Positions 26,439-35,500 of a stretch of 64,000 bases of DNA are shown here, in pieces; position 1 is the stretch's first letter; every line of letters starts with the position of its first letter. Under the pieces are notes generated by a model. That model did no database searches and was not told the DNA's origin. It was given only the letters and a program-made list of their open reading frames with translations. Origin of the DNA: Pseudomonas fluorescens (GTDB lineage: Bacteria; Pseudomonadota; Gammaproteobacteria; Pseudomonadales; Pseudomonadaceae); NCBI RefSeq assembly GCF_900636825.1, contig NZ_LR134318.1, positions 4,522,001 to 4,586,000 of the forward strand. The letters run 5' to 3'. Made by a program: the position numbers and the translations under genes.

Positions 26439-26978
26439 TTAATTGTCGGCAGCTGGATCGAGGTCTGGGAACATGACTTCGGTGAAGCCGAACTTGCTGA
26501 AATCGGTGATGCGTGACGGGTACAGCCGGCCGATCAGGTGGTCGCATTCATGCTGCACCACCCGCGCGTGAAAACCCGAGGCCACGCGCATGATCGGCTC
26601 GCCTTTGGGGTCGAACCCTTCATAGCGAATCTGCTGATAACGATCCACCGCGCCGCGCAGACCCGGCACGGACAGGCACCCTTCGAACCCTTCTTCGGTG
26701 TACGGATTCAAGGGCGTGATCAGCGGGTTGATCAGGATGGTCTGCGGCACCGCTTCAGCGTCGGGATAACGTTCGCTGTGCTCGAAACCGAATATTACCA
26801 ACTGCAGGTCGACACCGATCTGCGGCGCGGCCAGGCCGACGCCGCCGACGCTTTCCATGGTCTGGAACATGTCGTCGATCAATTGCCACAGCTCCGCACT
26901 GTTGAACATCTCCGGCGGCACGGGCGGGGCGATGCGCAGCAGGCGCTCGTCGCCCATCTTCAGAATTTCACGAATCAT
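26439..26978 (-). CDS. def: peptide deformylase
   Basis: Metalloenzyme of 179 residues that removes the N-formyl group from new proteins. All three motifs are present: GVGLAAPQ at 46-53, EGCLS with metal-ligand C101, and HECDH with metal-ligand H143/H147 and catalytic E144. It overlaps the downstream end of the BrkB gene by 4 bases (ATGA), so the two are translationally coupled. It is not next to fmt or rsmB, so it is probably the secondary deformylase of the genome. Confidence 0.94.
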   Translation of the reverse strand: MIREILKMGDERLLRIAPPVPPEMFNSAELWQLIDDMFQTMESVGGVGLAAPQIGVDLQLVIFGFEHSERYPDAEAVPQTILINPLITPLNPYTEEGFEGCLSVPGLRGAVDRYQQIRYEGFDPKGEPIMRVASGFHARVVQHECDHLIGRLYPSRITDFSKFGFTEVMFPDLDPAADN

Positions 26979-27931
26979 GGTCGGGCTTCGTCAGTGTCCG
27001 GCTTGAGCGAATGATCGCGGCCCAGGCCCGAGACGTGTTGTTTGGGTTGCTCACCGAGTTCACCGGGGGCTTTCTCGCCCGGGTCTTTGCCCTCGCTGGA
27101 CATGTGCTCGATCACCGCATTCATTTCCGCGCCGAGCAGCAGCACCGCCGCAGAAATATAGAAATACAGCAGCAGCACGATGATCGCCCCGATGCTGCCA
27201 TACATCGCGTTGTAGTTGGCGAAGGTTTTGACGTAAAAGGCAAAACCCAACGAGGCAAGGATCCACACCACCACCGCGAGCACTGAACCTGGAGTGATGA
27301 AACGGAAGTCCTGTTTGACGTCGGGCATCACGTAATAGATCAGCGCCACGGCGACCATCATCAGAATCACGATGACCGGCCAGCGCGCGATGGTCCAGAT
27401 GGTGACGATGGCTTCTTCCAGCCCGACCTGCCCGGCAATCCAGCCCATCACCTGTGGCCCGAGGACCATCAGCGCGGCGGCGATCAGGAGCATGCCGGCG
27501 ATGCCGACGGTGTAGACGATCGACAAGGGGAAACGCTTCCAGATCGGTCGGCCCTCGACGACGTCGTAGGCGGCGTTCATCGCGCTCATCATCAGGCGGA
27601 CGCCCGCGGACGCGGTGTACAGTGCGATGACGATACCGATGGAAAGCAGACCACCCTTGGACTGCTGCAACTGGTCGATCACCGGATTGACCTGCTCCAG
27701 CGCTTGCGGCGGCAAAACCAGTTCGGATTGCAATCGCAGCCAGGAGAAGAAGTCGGGCAGATGCAGGAAACCAATCAGCGCGATCAGGAACAGGATGAAC
27801 GGGAACAGCGAGAACAGCATCTGGTAGGCCAGTGCCGAGGCGTAGGTCGACATTTCGTCATCGACGAATTCAGTGACCGTTCGCACCATCACTCGGTGCA
27901 GGGGCAGACCTTTCATGTCCGGAAATATCAT
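26975..27931 (-). CDS. YihY/BrkB-family inner-membrane protein
   Basis: Integral membrane protein of 318 residues, start ATG at 27931 behind AGGAGACGCGA. About six membrane segments are visible, with family patterns AYQMLFSLFPFILFLIALIGF and PGSVLAVVVWILASLGFAFYV, followed by YNAMYGSIGAIIVLLLYFY. Although once named ribonuclease BN, the family does not show nuclease activity; its role is uncertain. The C-terminus is a hydrophilic tail of about 45 residues. It forms an operon with def. Confidence 0.9.
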   Translation of the reverse strand: MIFPDMKGLPLHRVMVRTVTEFVDDEMSTYASALAYQMLFSLFPFILFLIALIGFLHLPDFFSWLRLQSELVLPPQALEQVNPVIDQLQQSKGGLLSIGIVIALYTASAGVRLMMSAMNAAYDVVEGRPIWKRFPLSIVYTVGIAGMLLIAAALMVLGPQVMGWIAGQVGLEEAIVTIWTIARWPVIVILMMVAVALIYYVMPDVKQDFRFITPGSVLAVVVWILASLGFAFYVKTFANYNAMYGSIGAIIVLLLYFYISAAVLLLGAEMNAVIEHMSSEGKDPGEKAPGELGEQPKQHVSGLGRDHSLKPDTDEARP

Positions 27932-28096
27932 TCGCGTCTCCTTTCGCCGCAATACAGGTTTGAAGTCGTGGCGACTCAGGGGCCGGTTTTTACATCACGG
28001 TAGCCTGTTTGGCGAACCTTGAAGGGTGTCAGCAGGATTTCGACACAAAAACGGCCATCCTTGGATGGCCGCTCGTGAATTTCGTTCAAGGCTCGA

Positions 28097-28288
28097 TCAA
28101 GCCTTGTCGACACCTTTTTTCACGGCGTCCTTGGCGTCACCGACCGCTTGCTGGGCCTCGCCTTTCTTCTCTTGGACTTTGCCTTCGGCATGGAGCTTGT
28201 CATTGTCAGTAGCTTTGCCGACGCCTTGCTTGACGTTACCGACGGCTTCGTTGGCCATGCCTTTTACTTTATCGCCTGTGCTACTCAT
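28097..28288 (-). CDS. CsbD-family stress protein
   Basis: Small hydrophilic protein of 63 residues starting MSSTGDKVKGMANEAVGNVK after a CGGAGAAACACC ribosome site. The repeated GNVKQGVGKATDN / GKVQEKKGEAQQAVGDAK pattern is that of CsbD, a general-stress protein of unknown mechanism in Bacillus and common in pseudomonads. The product has a heptad-like, lysine/glutamate-rich, helical composition. It is a single gene. Confidence 0.93.
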   Translation of the reverse strand: MSSTGDKVKGMANEAVGNVKQGVGKATDNDKLHAEGKVQEKKGEAQQAVGDAKDAVKKGVDKA

Positions 28289-28487
28289 GGTGTTTCTCCG
28301 TGGTGCATGAAGGGAGGAAAAGTCAGTACGTAACGATTGACCGGTGCGCTTTGCGCCAAGTTTCATTTATTTTCACGGTTTCATTTCGTCGCGGCGCGCA
28401 GGTTGGGCTTTATGTTTGCTTGCGTTGCCCCGAGAATGCGCAGCATAGGGGCGCCATGCGCCAGTGAACCGATCCCGCAGGAATGTT

Positions 28488-28865
28488 ATGAAACTCGATA
28501 AAACGCAGGCCATCGCCCGTCGCAACAAGGAACTGGGCGGCGCCGTGCTCGGCACCAACAACTGCCACTTCGCCGAACTGAACCGCAACCGCAACATCTG
28601 GTGGTTCGACCTGCCGGTGTCGCGTCTGGCCATCGGTCAGTACGAGTGGATTCACTTGCTGATGCACACGCCGGCCACCGACGAGTTGCTGCACCTGAAA
28701 GTGCCGACGGTATTCCTGCGGGAGAAGCTCGAAGGCCTGGTGATTCGCAACGAGGGCAAGCGTAAAGCGGCGCTGAGCCTGGAATTGAGCGCGGACAAGG
28801 ATTCGTATCTGCAAGACATGCGGCCGGCGGGCACCAATGTGAATTTCGCGCCGTTTCGTCAATGA
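28488..28865 (+). CDS. conserved hypothetical protein
   Basis: 125 residues from the ATG at 28488, chosen for the GCAGGAATGTT ribosome site; a GTG at 28464 would add eight residues. I do not recognise the family. The sequence is soluble with no signal peptide, and it contains NIWWFDLPVSRLAIGQYEWI and VPTVFLREKLEGLVIRNEGK. High coding quality and a REP repeat right after the stop support a real gene. Nothing in the neighbourhood fixes a role. Confidence 0.75.
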   Translation: MKLDKTQAIARRNKELGGAVLGTNNCHFAELNRNRNIWWFDLPVSRLAIGQYEWIHLLMHTPATDELLHLKVPTVFLREKLEGLVIRNEGKRKAALSLELSADKDSYLQDMRPAGTNVNFAPFRQ

Positions 28866-28959
28866 ATCAAAAGATCGTCCGATCGCGGCCCGAGCCTGCG
28901 GCAGCTTTTACAGGAAACGCATTTCAATGTAGGAGCTGCCGCAGGCTGCGATCTTTGAT
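28866..28959. repeat. REP pair with mixed arms (types B and A)
   Basis: The left arm is the extended variant (AGATCGTCCGATCGCGGCCC) and the right arm is the common type A unit, so the inner parts do not pair. Confidence 0.85.
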
Positions 28960-28998
28960 CGTTCTCATGCTTTGCGTAGGAACGATCAATTGACCAAC

Positions 28999-29026
28999 AA
29001 AAAGCCCCGCATCTGCGGGGCTTTTT
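28999..29026. terminator. bidirectional Rho-independent terminator
   Basis: Stem AGCCCCGCA (29003-29011) with TGCGGGGCT (29014-29022), A-rich on the left and T5 on the right; ends fadD1 on the minus strand. Confidence 0.93.
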
Positions 29027-29029
29027 GGT

Positions 29030-30727
29030 TTACGCGGCGCTCTTGGCCTTGAGCTTCTTCAGCTCTTCGTCACGCAATTCGCGGCGCAGGATCTTGCCGA
29101 CGTTGGTGGTCGGCAGCGCGTCGCGGAATTCCACCGAACGCGGCACCTTGTAGCCAGTGACGTTGGCGCGCATATGGTCCATGACCTGATCTTTAGTCAG
29201 GGTCACACCCGGTTTGGCAACGATGAAGATCTTGATCGCCTCACCCGACTTCTCGTCCGGCACGCCGATCGCCGCGCACTGCAACACGCCCGGCAGGGTC
29301 GCCAGCACGTCTTCCAGTTCGTTCGGATAGACGTTGAAACCGGAGACCAGAATCATGTCCTTCTTGCGGTCGACGATGCGCATGTAGCCGTCCGGCTGGA
29401 TCAGCGCGATGTCACCGGTCTTCAGCCAGCCGTCGCTGTCGAGCATTTCATCGGTGGCTTCCTGACGCTGCCAGTAGCCCTTCATCACTTGCGGGCCCTT
29501 GACGCACAGCTCGCCGATTTCGCCCAACGGCTGCTCGACACCGGCATCGTCTATGACTTTGCACAGGGTCGACGGCACCGGAATGCCGATGGTACCGATC
29601 TGGATGTGCTGGATCGGGTTGACCGTGGCGACCGGGCTGGTTTCGGTCATGCCGTAGCCTTCGCAGATGGCGCAACCGGTCACGGCTTTCCAGCGCTCAG
29701 CGGCCGCCAGTTGCAGGGCCATGCCGCCAGAAAGAGTGACTTTCAGTGCGGAGAAATCCAGTTTGCGGAAACCTTCGTTGTTGCACAGGGCCACGAACAG
29801 CGTGTTCAGCCCGACGAAACCGCTGAATTTCCACTTCGACAGTTCCTTGACCATCGCCGGCAGGTCGCGCGGGTTGCTGATCAGGATGTTGTGGTTGCCG
29901 ATCAGCATCATTGCCATGCAATGAAAGGTGAACGCATAGATGTGGTACAGCGGCAGCGGAGTGATCAGAATCTCGCAGCCTTCGTTGAGGTTCGAGCCCA
30001 TCAACGCCTTGCACTGCAGCATGTTGGCGACGAGGTTGCGGTGAGTCAGCATCGCGCCTTTGGCTACGCCCGTGGTGCCGCCGGTGTATTGCAGCACCGC
30101 GACATCGCCGCTGTCCGGATTGGCTTCGGCCACAGGCTGGCCGTGGCCCTTGCTCAGCACGTCGTTGAACTTGATGGCTTTGGGCAAGTGATACGCCGGC
30201 ACCATCTTCTTCACGTATTTAATGACGCTGTTGATCAACAGACGCTTGATCGGCGGCAACAGATCGGCGACTTCGGTGACGATGACGTGTTTGACGCCGG
30301 TTTTCGGCACCACGGCTTCGGCCAGATGCGCCATGTTCGCCAGGCAAACAAGGGCCTTGGCGCCGGAATCGTTGAACTGGTGTTCCATTTCCCGCGCGGT
30401 GTACAGCGGGTTGGTGTTGACCACGATCAGCCCGGCACGAATGGCACCGAAGACCGCGACCGGGTATTGCAGAACATTGGGCAGTTGCACGGCGATTCGA
30501 TCACCGGGCTGCAAGTCGGTATGCTGTTGCAGGTAGGCAGCAAATGCACCGGACAGCTCGTACAGTTCACCATAAGTGATCGTCTTGCCCAGGTTGCTGA
30601 AAGCCGGTTTGTTGGCGAAGCGTTGGCAGGATTGCTTCAACACTGCCTGAATGTTCGGATACTCGTCTGGATTGATCTCGGCAGCAATTCCAGCCGGGTA
30701 TTTATCCTTCCAAAAGTCTTCGATCAT
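29030..30727 (-). CDS. fadD1: long-chain fatty-acid-CoA ligase FadD1
   Basis: Acyl-CoA synthetase of 565 residues that activates fatty acids with ATP and CoA before beta-oxidation. The AMP-binding P-loop motif YTGGTTGVAKG is at 214-224, with GYGMTETSP and the DGWLKTGDIALIQPDGYMRIVDRKKD linker motif typical of FadD following. It is in tandem with a second fadD (347-base gap) and near a hydrolase and phaJ1, the same order as PA3299-PA3302 in P. aeruginosa. On that basis it is named fadD1. Confidence 0.94.
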   Translation of the reverse strand: MIEDFWKDKYPAGIAAEINPDEYPNIQAVLKQSCQRFANKPAFSNLGKTITYGELYELSGAFAAYLQQHTDLQPGDRIAVQLPNVLQYPVAVFGAIRAGLIVVNTNPLYTAREMEHQFNDSGAKALVCLANMAHLAEAVVPKTGVKHVIVTEVADLLPPIKRLLINSVIKYVKKMVPAYHLPKAIKFNDVLSKGHGQPVAEANPDSGDVAVLQYTGGTTGVAKGAMLTHRNLVANMLQCKALMGSNLNEGCEILITPLPLYHIYAFTFHCMAMMLIGNHNILISNPRDLPAMVKELSKWKFSGFVGLNTLFVALCNNEGFRKLDFSALKVTLSGGMALQLAAAERWKAVTGCAICEGYGMTETSPVATVNPIQHIQIGTIGIPVPSTLCKVIDDAGVEQPLGEIGELCVKGPQVMKGYWQRQEATDEMLDSDGWLKTGDIALIQPDGYMRIVDRKKDMILVSGFNVYPNELEDVLATLPGVLQCAAIGVPDEKSGEAIKIFIVAKPGVTLTKDQVMDHMRANVTGYKVPRSVEFRDALPTTNVGKILRRELRDEELKKLKAKSAA

Positions 30728-31074
30728 GGAAGCCCACTCCTCAGCAACGCGAATTCTTCACCGCATTTGATGCGATTATTATTGGTGTGTGTTTTGTATT
30801 GGTGAATCCGGCGTTTTACTGGCCGAGAAGTCACAAAGCGCGCCGAGAGTAGCAGCTTTGCCGAGGGTCGACTAGAGCCAAAAGCGGCCCATACAGTCAC
30901 ATTTGTGACTCAAGAATAACCGGCAGTCATTTTAGAGCAAAAATCCTAGAAAGCCCCGAAAAGCCCACAATCCAAGGGTTTGAAAGCAAAAGATCGCAGC
31001 CTTCGGCAGCTCCTACATGGGAATACGTTCCCTGTAGGAGCTGCCGCAGGCTGCGATCTTTTGGCTTTGGGCCC
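30728..31074. other. 347-base gap between fadD1 and fadD2
   Basis: Contains a REP pair at 30987-31064 next to fadD2. The part next to fadD1 is AT-richer, and includes a short palindrome CACATTTGTG at about 30898, which may hold a fadD1 promoter. No gene is visible. Confidence 0.6.
30987..31064. repeat. REP palindrome pair (type A)
   Basis: Inverted AGGCTGCGATC / GTAGGAGCTGCCG units, facing outward with the GATC ends at the outside, just after fadD2. Confidence 0.9.
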
Positions 31075-32763
31075 TTAGGCGATATCGCGCAACTCGCGCC
31101 GCAGAATTTTCCCTACAGGTGTCATCGGCAAAGACTCACGCAGCACGATGTGCTTCGGCACTTTGTATGCGGTGAAATTCTCTTTGCAGTAAGCCTTCAG
31201 CTCTTCGAGGCTGACACCGGTTTCCCGCGCCACGACAAACAACTTCACCGCCTCCCCCGAACGCTCGTCCGGCACGCCGATTACCGCGCAGTTGGCGACT
31301 TTCGGGTGCGCCATTACCACGTCCTCGATCTCGTTCGGGTACACGTTGAAACCGGAGACGATGATCATGTCTTTCTTGCGATCGACGATGCGCACGAACC
31401 CGTCCGGGTCGATCACTGCGATGTCGCCGGATTTGAACCAACCTTCGGCATCCAGCACCTCAGCGGTGGCGTCGGGCTTGTTCCAGTAACCCTTCATGAT
31501 CTGCGGGCCTTTGATGCACAACTCGCCACGCTCACCCATCGGTTGCTCGACGCCGTCATCGTTGATCACTTTCACCAAAGTACCCGGCACCGGCAGGCCC
31601 ACGGTACCGAGCCGCGACTGGTCGCCATACGGATTGGTGCAAGCCACCGGCGAGGTCTCGGTCAGGCCGTAACCTTCGGTGATCCGGCAACCGGTCATCT
31701 GCTCCCAGCGCTCGGCGGTAGCTTTGACCAGCGCGGTGCCGCCGGAGTTGGTCAGCTTCAGGCTGGAAAAATCCAGCGTTTTGAAATCGGGATGGTCCAT
31801 CAAGGCGACGAACAAGGTGTTCAAACCCAGCAGCGCCGAGAAACGCCAGTTTTTCAGTTCCTTGATGAATCCGGCGATGTCGCGCGGGTTGGAGATCAGC
31901 ACGTTGTGATTGCCCGACACCATCATGCACATGCAATTCGCGGTGAACGCATAGATGTGGTACAGCGGCAGCGGCGCGATCATCACTTCCTGGCCTTCGC
32001 GCAACAATGGCTGGCCGTCCGGGCCAAGCTGCGCCAGGCAGGCGCGGACCTGTTGCATGTTCGCCACCAGATTGCCGTGGGTCAGCATCGCACCCTTGGC
32101 CAGACCGGTGGTGCCGCCGGTGTATTGCAGCACCGCGATGTCGTCGAGGCCGACGCTCAGCGGTTTGATACCCAGCCCCCGGCCCATGCGCAGCGCGCTT
32201 TTGAACGAGACCGCTTGCGGCAGCGAATACTCGGGCACCAGTTTCTTCACTTTGCTAACGATGGTATTGACCAGCCAGCCCTTGGCAAAGGGCATCAGGT
32301 CGCCCATTTTTGCTTCGATCAAATATTGAATGTCGGTGTCGGCCAGCACTTCCTGGACTTTCTGCCCGAACAGATTCAAGTAGACCAGCGCGCGTGCCCC
32401 GGAATCCTTGAACTGATGGCGCATCTCCCGCGGCGTGTACAACGGATTGGTGTTGACCACGATCAGCCCGGCGCGCAAAGCGCCGAACACGGCAATCGGA
32501 TAATGCAGAACGTTGGGCATCTGCACCGCAATCCGGTCCCCCGGCACCAGATCGGTATGTGCCTGCAGATAACCGGCGAACGCCGCGCTCTGGCGTTCGA
32601 GCTCGGCGTAAGTAAGGGTGATGCCCATGCTGCTGAACGCCGGACGATCCGCAAATTTTTTGCAGGAACGCTCGAACACCTCGATCACCGACTTGAACTC
32701 ACCCATGTCGATGTCCAGCGGTACGCCGGCCGGGCGTTTGTCGTTCCAGAAATCAGGTTGCAT
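31075..32763 (-). CDS. fadD2: long-chain fatty-acid-CoA ligase FadD2
   Basis: Paralogue of fadD1, 562 residues from the ATG at 32763 (MQPDFWNDKRPAG). Longer in-frame readings run into the divergent promoter region. It shows YTGGTTGLAKG, GYGLTETSP and GWFKSGDIAVIDPDGFVRIV. FadD1 and FadD2 in P. aeruginosa differ in chain-length preference. It is divergent from the alpha/beta hydrolase gene with 200 bases between starts. Confidence 0.93.
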   Translation of the reverse strand: MQPDFWNDKRPAGVPLDIDMGEFKSVIEVFERSCKKFADRPAFSSMGITLTYAELERQSAAFAGYLQAHTDLVPGDRIAVQMPNVLHYPIAVFGALRAGLIVVNTNPLYTPREMRHQFKDSGARALVYLNLFGQKVQEVLADTDIQYLIEAKMGDLMPFAKGWLVNTIVSKVKKLVPEYSLPQAVSFKSALRMGRGLGIKPLSVGLDDIAVLQYTGGTTGLAKGAMLTHGNLVANMQQVRACLAQLGPDGQPLLREGQEVMIAPLPLYHIYAFTANCMCMMVSGNHNVLISNPRDIAGFIKELKNWRFSALLGLNTLFVALMDHPDFKTLDFSSLKLTNSGGTALVKATAERWEQMTGCRITEGYGLTETSPVACTNPYGDQSRLGTVGLPVPGTLVKVINDDGVEQPMGERGELCIKGPQIMKGYWNKPDATAEVLDAEGWFKSGDIAVIDPDGFVRIVDRKKDMIIVSGFNVYPNEIEDVVMAHPKVANCAVIGVPDERSGEAVKLFVVARETGVSLEELKAYCKENFTAYKVPKHIVLRESLPMTPVGKILRRELRDIA

Positions 32764-32963
32764 TATTCTTGTCCTCTTTACCTGAGCCGATCCGGGCCGC
32801 TTCTCTGTCACTTCTGAAAAGAGCGGGGCTTCACGGACACTAGCAGTTATGGCCATTGAGGCAAATACGGGCAAAGCCGTCATTGATCGTGTGAATCTTC
32901 CTGCCGTGGCGTGGGCTGATCAGACGCGCTATACAATGTCGGACTCTGTGCAAAGGAATCGCC

Positions 32964-33908
32964 ATGATCCACCACACCCTCTGGCTGGACGCGAGTGACC
33001 GCAGCCGCCTGTTCGTCAACCAATGGCTGCCGGCGGCGCCGTTGAAGGCGGTAGTTCTGCTGGCCCATGGCATGGCGGAACACAGTGGCCGGTATGGGCG
33101 CCTGGCCGACACGTTTTGCGACAAAGGATACGGGGTGTATGCCCCGGATTTGCGCGGACACGGCAGAACGGCCGATCAGGGCAGCCTCGGGCATTTCGCT
33201 GACGATGACGGCTGGCGCAAGGTGCTTGGCGACCTCGCGATTCTCAATCAGCACATCGGCCAGCAACATCCCGGCGTGCCGATCATCCTGCTCGGCCACA
33301 GCATGGGCAGCTACCTCGCTCAAGCCTATTTATTGCATCACAGCGCCAGTCTGGCCGGAGCGATTCTCAGTGGATCGAATTTCCAGCCGGTCGCCCTTTA
33401 TCGCGCCGCGCGGCAGATCGCCCGCCTGGAAAAACTGCGCCAGGGTGGCAAAGGGCGCAGTGCATTGATCGAATGGTTGTCGTTTGGCTCTTTCAACAAC
33501 AAGTTCAAGCCGGTGCGTACACCGTTTGACTGGTTAAGCCGCGATCCGCAGGAAGTCGACAAATACGCTGCCGATCCGCTGTGCGGGTTTCGCTGCACCA
33601 ATCAGCTGTGGATCGACCTGCTCGGTGGCTTGCAGCAAATCAGCAAAGCGTCCAATCTCGCCCAGATCGACTCCAGCCTGCCGCTGCTGGTTATCGGCGG
33701 AGAATGTGATCCGGTGAGCGAGGGCAAGCGTCTGACTGATCTGGCCAATGCTTTACGCAAGGCCGGCAGCCACCAGCTGCAATTGAAAATCTACCCGCAG
33801 GCGCGGCACGAATTGTTCAACGAAACCAATCGCGCTGAAGTGGTCGCCGATGTGCTGGCCTGGATCGATCAGGTTGTGAGCCATCCGCGGCTTCAGCGCA
33901 GTGAATAA
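32964..33908 (+). CDS. alpha/beta hydrolase, monoacylglycerol-lipase/lysophospholipase type
   Basis: Serine hydrolase of 314 residues of the S33/Hydrolase_4 group. The oxyanion-region motif HGMAEHSGRY is at about 35-44, the nucleophile elbow GHSMG has S113, the acid is probably the aspartate in GGECDPVS, and the catalytic histidine lies in ARHELFNE. It corresponds to PA3301. The likely role is to release fatty acids from lysophospholipids or monoacylglycerols for the neighbouring FadD enzymes. It is 42 bases upstream of phaJ1, in the same direction. Confidence 0.9.
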   Translation: MIHHTLWLDASDRSRLFVNQWLPAAPLKAVVLLAHGMAEHSGRYGRLADTFCDKGYGVYAPDLRGHGRTADQGSLGHFADDDGWRKVLGDLAILNQHIGQQHPGVPIILLGHSMGSYLAQAYLLHHSASLAGAILSGSNFQPVALYRAARQIARLEKLRQGGKGRSALIEWLSFGSFNNKFKPVRTPFDWLSRDPQEVDKYAADPLCGFRCTNQLWIDLLGGLQQISKASNLAQIDSSLPLLVIGGECDPVSEGKRLTDLANALRKAGSHQLQLKIYPQARHELFNETNRAEVVADVLAWIDQVVSHPRLQRSE

Positions 33909-33950
33909 TCTTTTGTGGATCGATTTGATCCGCCACAGGAATCGAGACTG

Positions 33951-34421
33951 ATGACTCAGGTTACCAACATCCCTTACGAAGCCCTCGAAGTCGGCCAGAC
34001 GGCCAGCTACAGCAAGACCGTCGAAGAGCGTGACATTCAGCTGTTTGCCGCTATGTCCGGCGACCACAACCCGGTGCACCTGGACGCCGAATTCGCCGCA
34101 GCGAGCATGTTCAAGGAGCGCATCGCTCACGGCATGTTCAGTGGTGCGCTGATCAGCGCTGCCGTTGCCTGCGAACTGCCTGGGCCGGGGACTATTTATA
34201 TTGGCCAGCAGATGAGCTTTCAAAAACCGGTGAAAATCGGCGACACACTGACGGTGCGTCTGGAAATTCTCGAGAAGCTGCCGAAGTTCCGTGTGCGCAT
34301 TGCCACTCGCGTGTTCAACCAGCGTGATGAATTGGTGGTGGACGGCGAGGCTGAGATCCTCGCGCCACGTAAACAGCAGACTGTGACGCTGCCAACTTTG
34401 CCGGCGATCAGTATTGGCTGA
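33951..34421 (+). CDS. phaJ1: (R)-specific enoyl-CoA hydratase PhaJ1 (MaoC family)
   Basis: Hot-dog-fold hydratase of 156 residues, the same length as P. aeruginosa PhaJ1. It converts trans-2-enoyl-CoA from beta-oxidation to (R)-3-hydroxyacyl-CoA, a polyhydroxyalkanoate precursor. The hydratase motif SGDHNPVHLD gives catalytic D38 and H43. The ending LPAISIG is shared with PhaJ1. The ATG at 33951 fits the family start; an upstream in-frame start is unlikely. It is co-directional with the hydrolase gene. Confidence 0.93.
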   Translation: MTQVTNIPYEALEVGQTASYSKTVEERDIQLFAAMSGDHNPVHLDAEFAAASMFKERIAHGMFSGALISAAVACELPGPGTIYIGQQMSFQKPVKIGDTLTVRLEILEKLPKFRVRIATRVFNQRDELVVDGEAEILAPRKQQTVTLPTLPAISIG

Positions 34422-34425
34422 TTGA

Positions 34426-34503
34426 AAAGATCGCAGCCTTCGGCAGCTCCTACCTTGGAATACGCGCCTGTAGGAGCTGCCGCAGGCTGCGATCTTTTGC
34501 TTT
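34426..34503. repeat. REP palindrome pair (type A)
   Basis: Inverted units after phaJ1, orientation with GATC ends outside. Confidence 0.9.
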
Positions 34504-34514
34504 TAAAACAAACA

Positions 34515-34546
34515 TAAAAAAACGCCAGACTAGCTGGCGCTTTTTA
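34515..34546. terminator. bidirectional Rho-independent terminator
   Basis: Stem CGCCAG (34523-34528) with CTGGCG (34534-34539), A-rich left, T5 right, between convergent phaJ1 and the DUF2383 gene. Confidence 0.88.
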
Positions 34547-34561
34547 TCAGGCGACTAAATC

Positions 34562-35029
34562 TTACGAGTTAGCGCGAGCCTGGTTACGCAGGGCTTTCAC
34601 TTGATCGTGGTTGCGTTGTACGCCGTGGTACTGACGCTCAACCAGATCCTTGATGCCTACCAGGTTGTGCTTGTTGATTTTCTCGATGGCTTCACGATAA
34701 GCCTTCAGGGCGTGGTCTTCACCGCGCTCGGCTTCATTCAGCACAGCCTCTTCGTCTTTACCGGTGAACATCGATTTGACGTCGACCCAGCGACGGTGCA
34801 GATCACCGGCAACGCTGGTAGAGGTTTCCGGATCGCCACCCAGCGAACGGACTTGAGCTTGCAGCTCAGCGGCTGCAGTTGCGCAATCAGCAGAGCGCTG
34901 TACGAACAGGGTTTTCAGCTCTGGGTGCTTGATGTCTTCGGCGCAAGTCTTGAACCCTTCCTGACCGTCCTTGCAGGTTTCAATCAGGTCGTTGAGTACA
35001 GAAATGGCTTCTTTATTCATGTCGGTCAT
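34562..35029 (-). CDS. PA2169-family four-helix-bundle protein (DUF2383)
   Basis: Ferritin-like four-helix protein of 155 residues, starting MTDMNKEAISVLNDLIETCK. The pattern (N-terminal ISVLNDLIETCKDGQEGF and C-terminal VERQYHGVQRNHDQVKALR) matches the PA2169/DUF2383 family, found widely in pseudomonads and related to stress. Metal-ligand-like glutamate/histidine residues are present (GEDHALKAYREAI), but metal binding is only inferred. It is a single gene. Confidence 0.9.
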   Translation of the reverse strand: MTDMNKEAISVLNDLIETCKDGQEGFKTCAEDIKHPELKTLFVQRSADCATAAAELQAQVRSLGGDPETSTSVAGDLHRRWVDVKSMFTGKDEEAVLNEAERGEDHALKAYREAIEKINKHNLVGIKDLVERQYHGVQRNHDQVKALRNQARANS

Positions 35030-35234
35030 TTTTCAATTCCTTGCGATGGGTTGAAGATGCAAGGGATATTGCAGTGTGCGTGCCAGCTTTTTTGTCAGGG
35101 ATAATCCCTTATAAATCAATACGTTAAATATGATTGAACTATCTGTATTGTGGTTTTTTGCATGATCTGTCATTTGGCCTCCATGCAGAATGCCTGTATT
35201 TTCCAATGTGTTTCGAATCCAGACGAAAAACCGC

Positions 35235-35471
35235 ATGAACCCCGAGAAACTCGAACTGCTGATCACACGCCAAATGCCCTTCGGCAAATACAAGGGCCGG
35301 ATCATTGCCGACCTGCCTGGGCCTTACCTGAACTGGTTCGCCCGTGAAGGCTTTCCCCATGGCGAACTCGGTGGCCTGCTCGCCTTGATGCAGGAAATCG
35401 ATCATAACGGCCTCTCGGATTTGCTCGAACCGCTACGCGCCAAACATGGCAAACCCGCCCCGCGCCACTGA
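35235..35471 (+). CDS. DUF3820-family protein
   Basis: Small soluble protein of 78 residues starting MNPEKLELLITRQMPFGKYKG. The FGKYKGR...DLPGPYLNWFAREGFP pattern is diagnostic for DUF3820, a family named in part for a quorum-sensing-regulated virulence factor in P. aeruginosa, and related to exonuclease-associated domains. It is followed after 29 bases by a class V aminotransferase gene, so the two may be co-transcribed. Confidence 0.88.
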   Translation: MNPEKLELLITRQMPFGKYKGRIIADLPGPYLNWFAREGFPHGELGGLLALMQEIDHNGLSDLLEPLRAKHGKPAPRH

Positions 35472-35500
35472 CGCGCCCTCCTCTTCAGAGCTTGCCGATC

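Noticed and set aside
30890..30910. Palindrome CACATTTGTG upstream of fadD1 as a fatty-acid regulator site
   Set aside because: It does not fit the PsrA or FadR consensus I know, so no regulator is named.
31150..32817. 555-codon plus-strand frame opposite fadD2
   Set aside because: Long open antisense frames are common in GC-rich genes; the product looks like an antisense translation (QHRD-rich) and no ribosome site was found.
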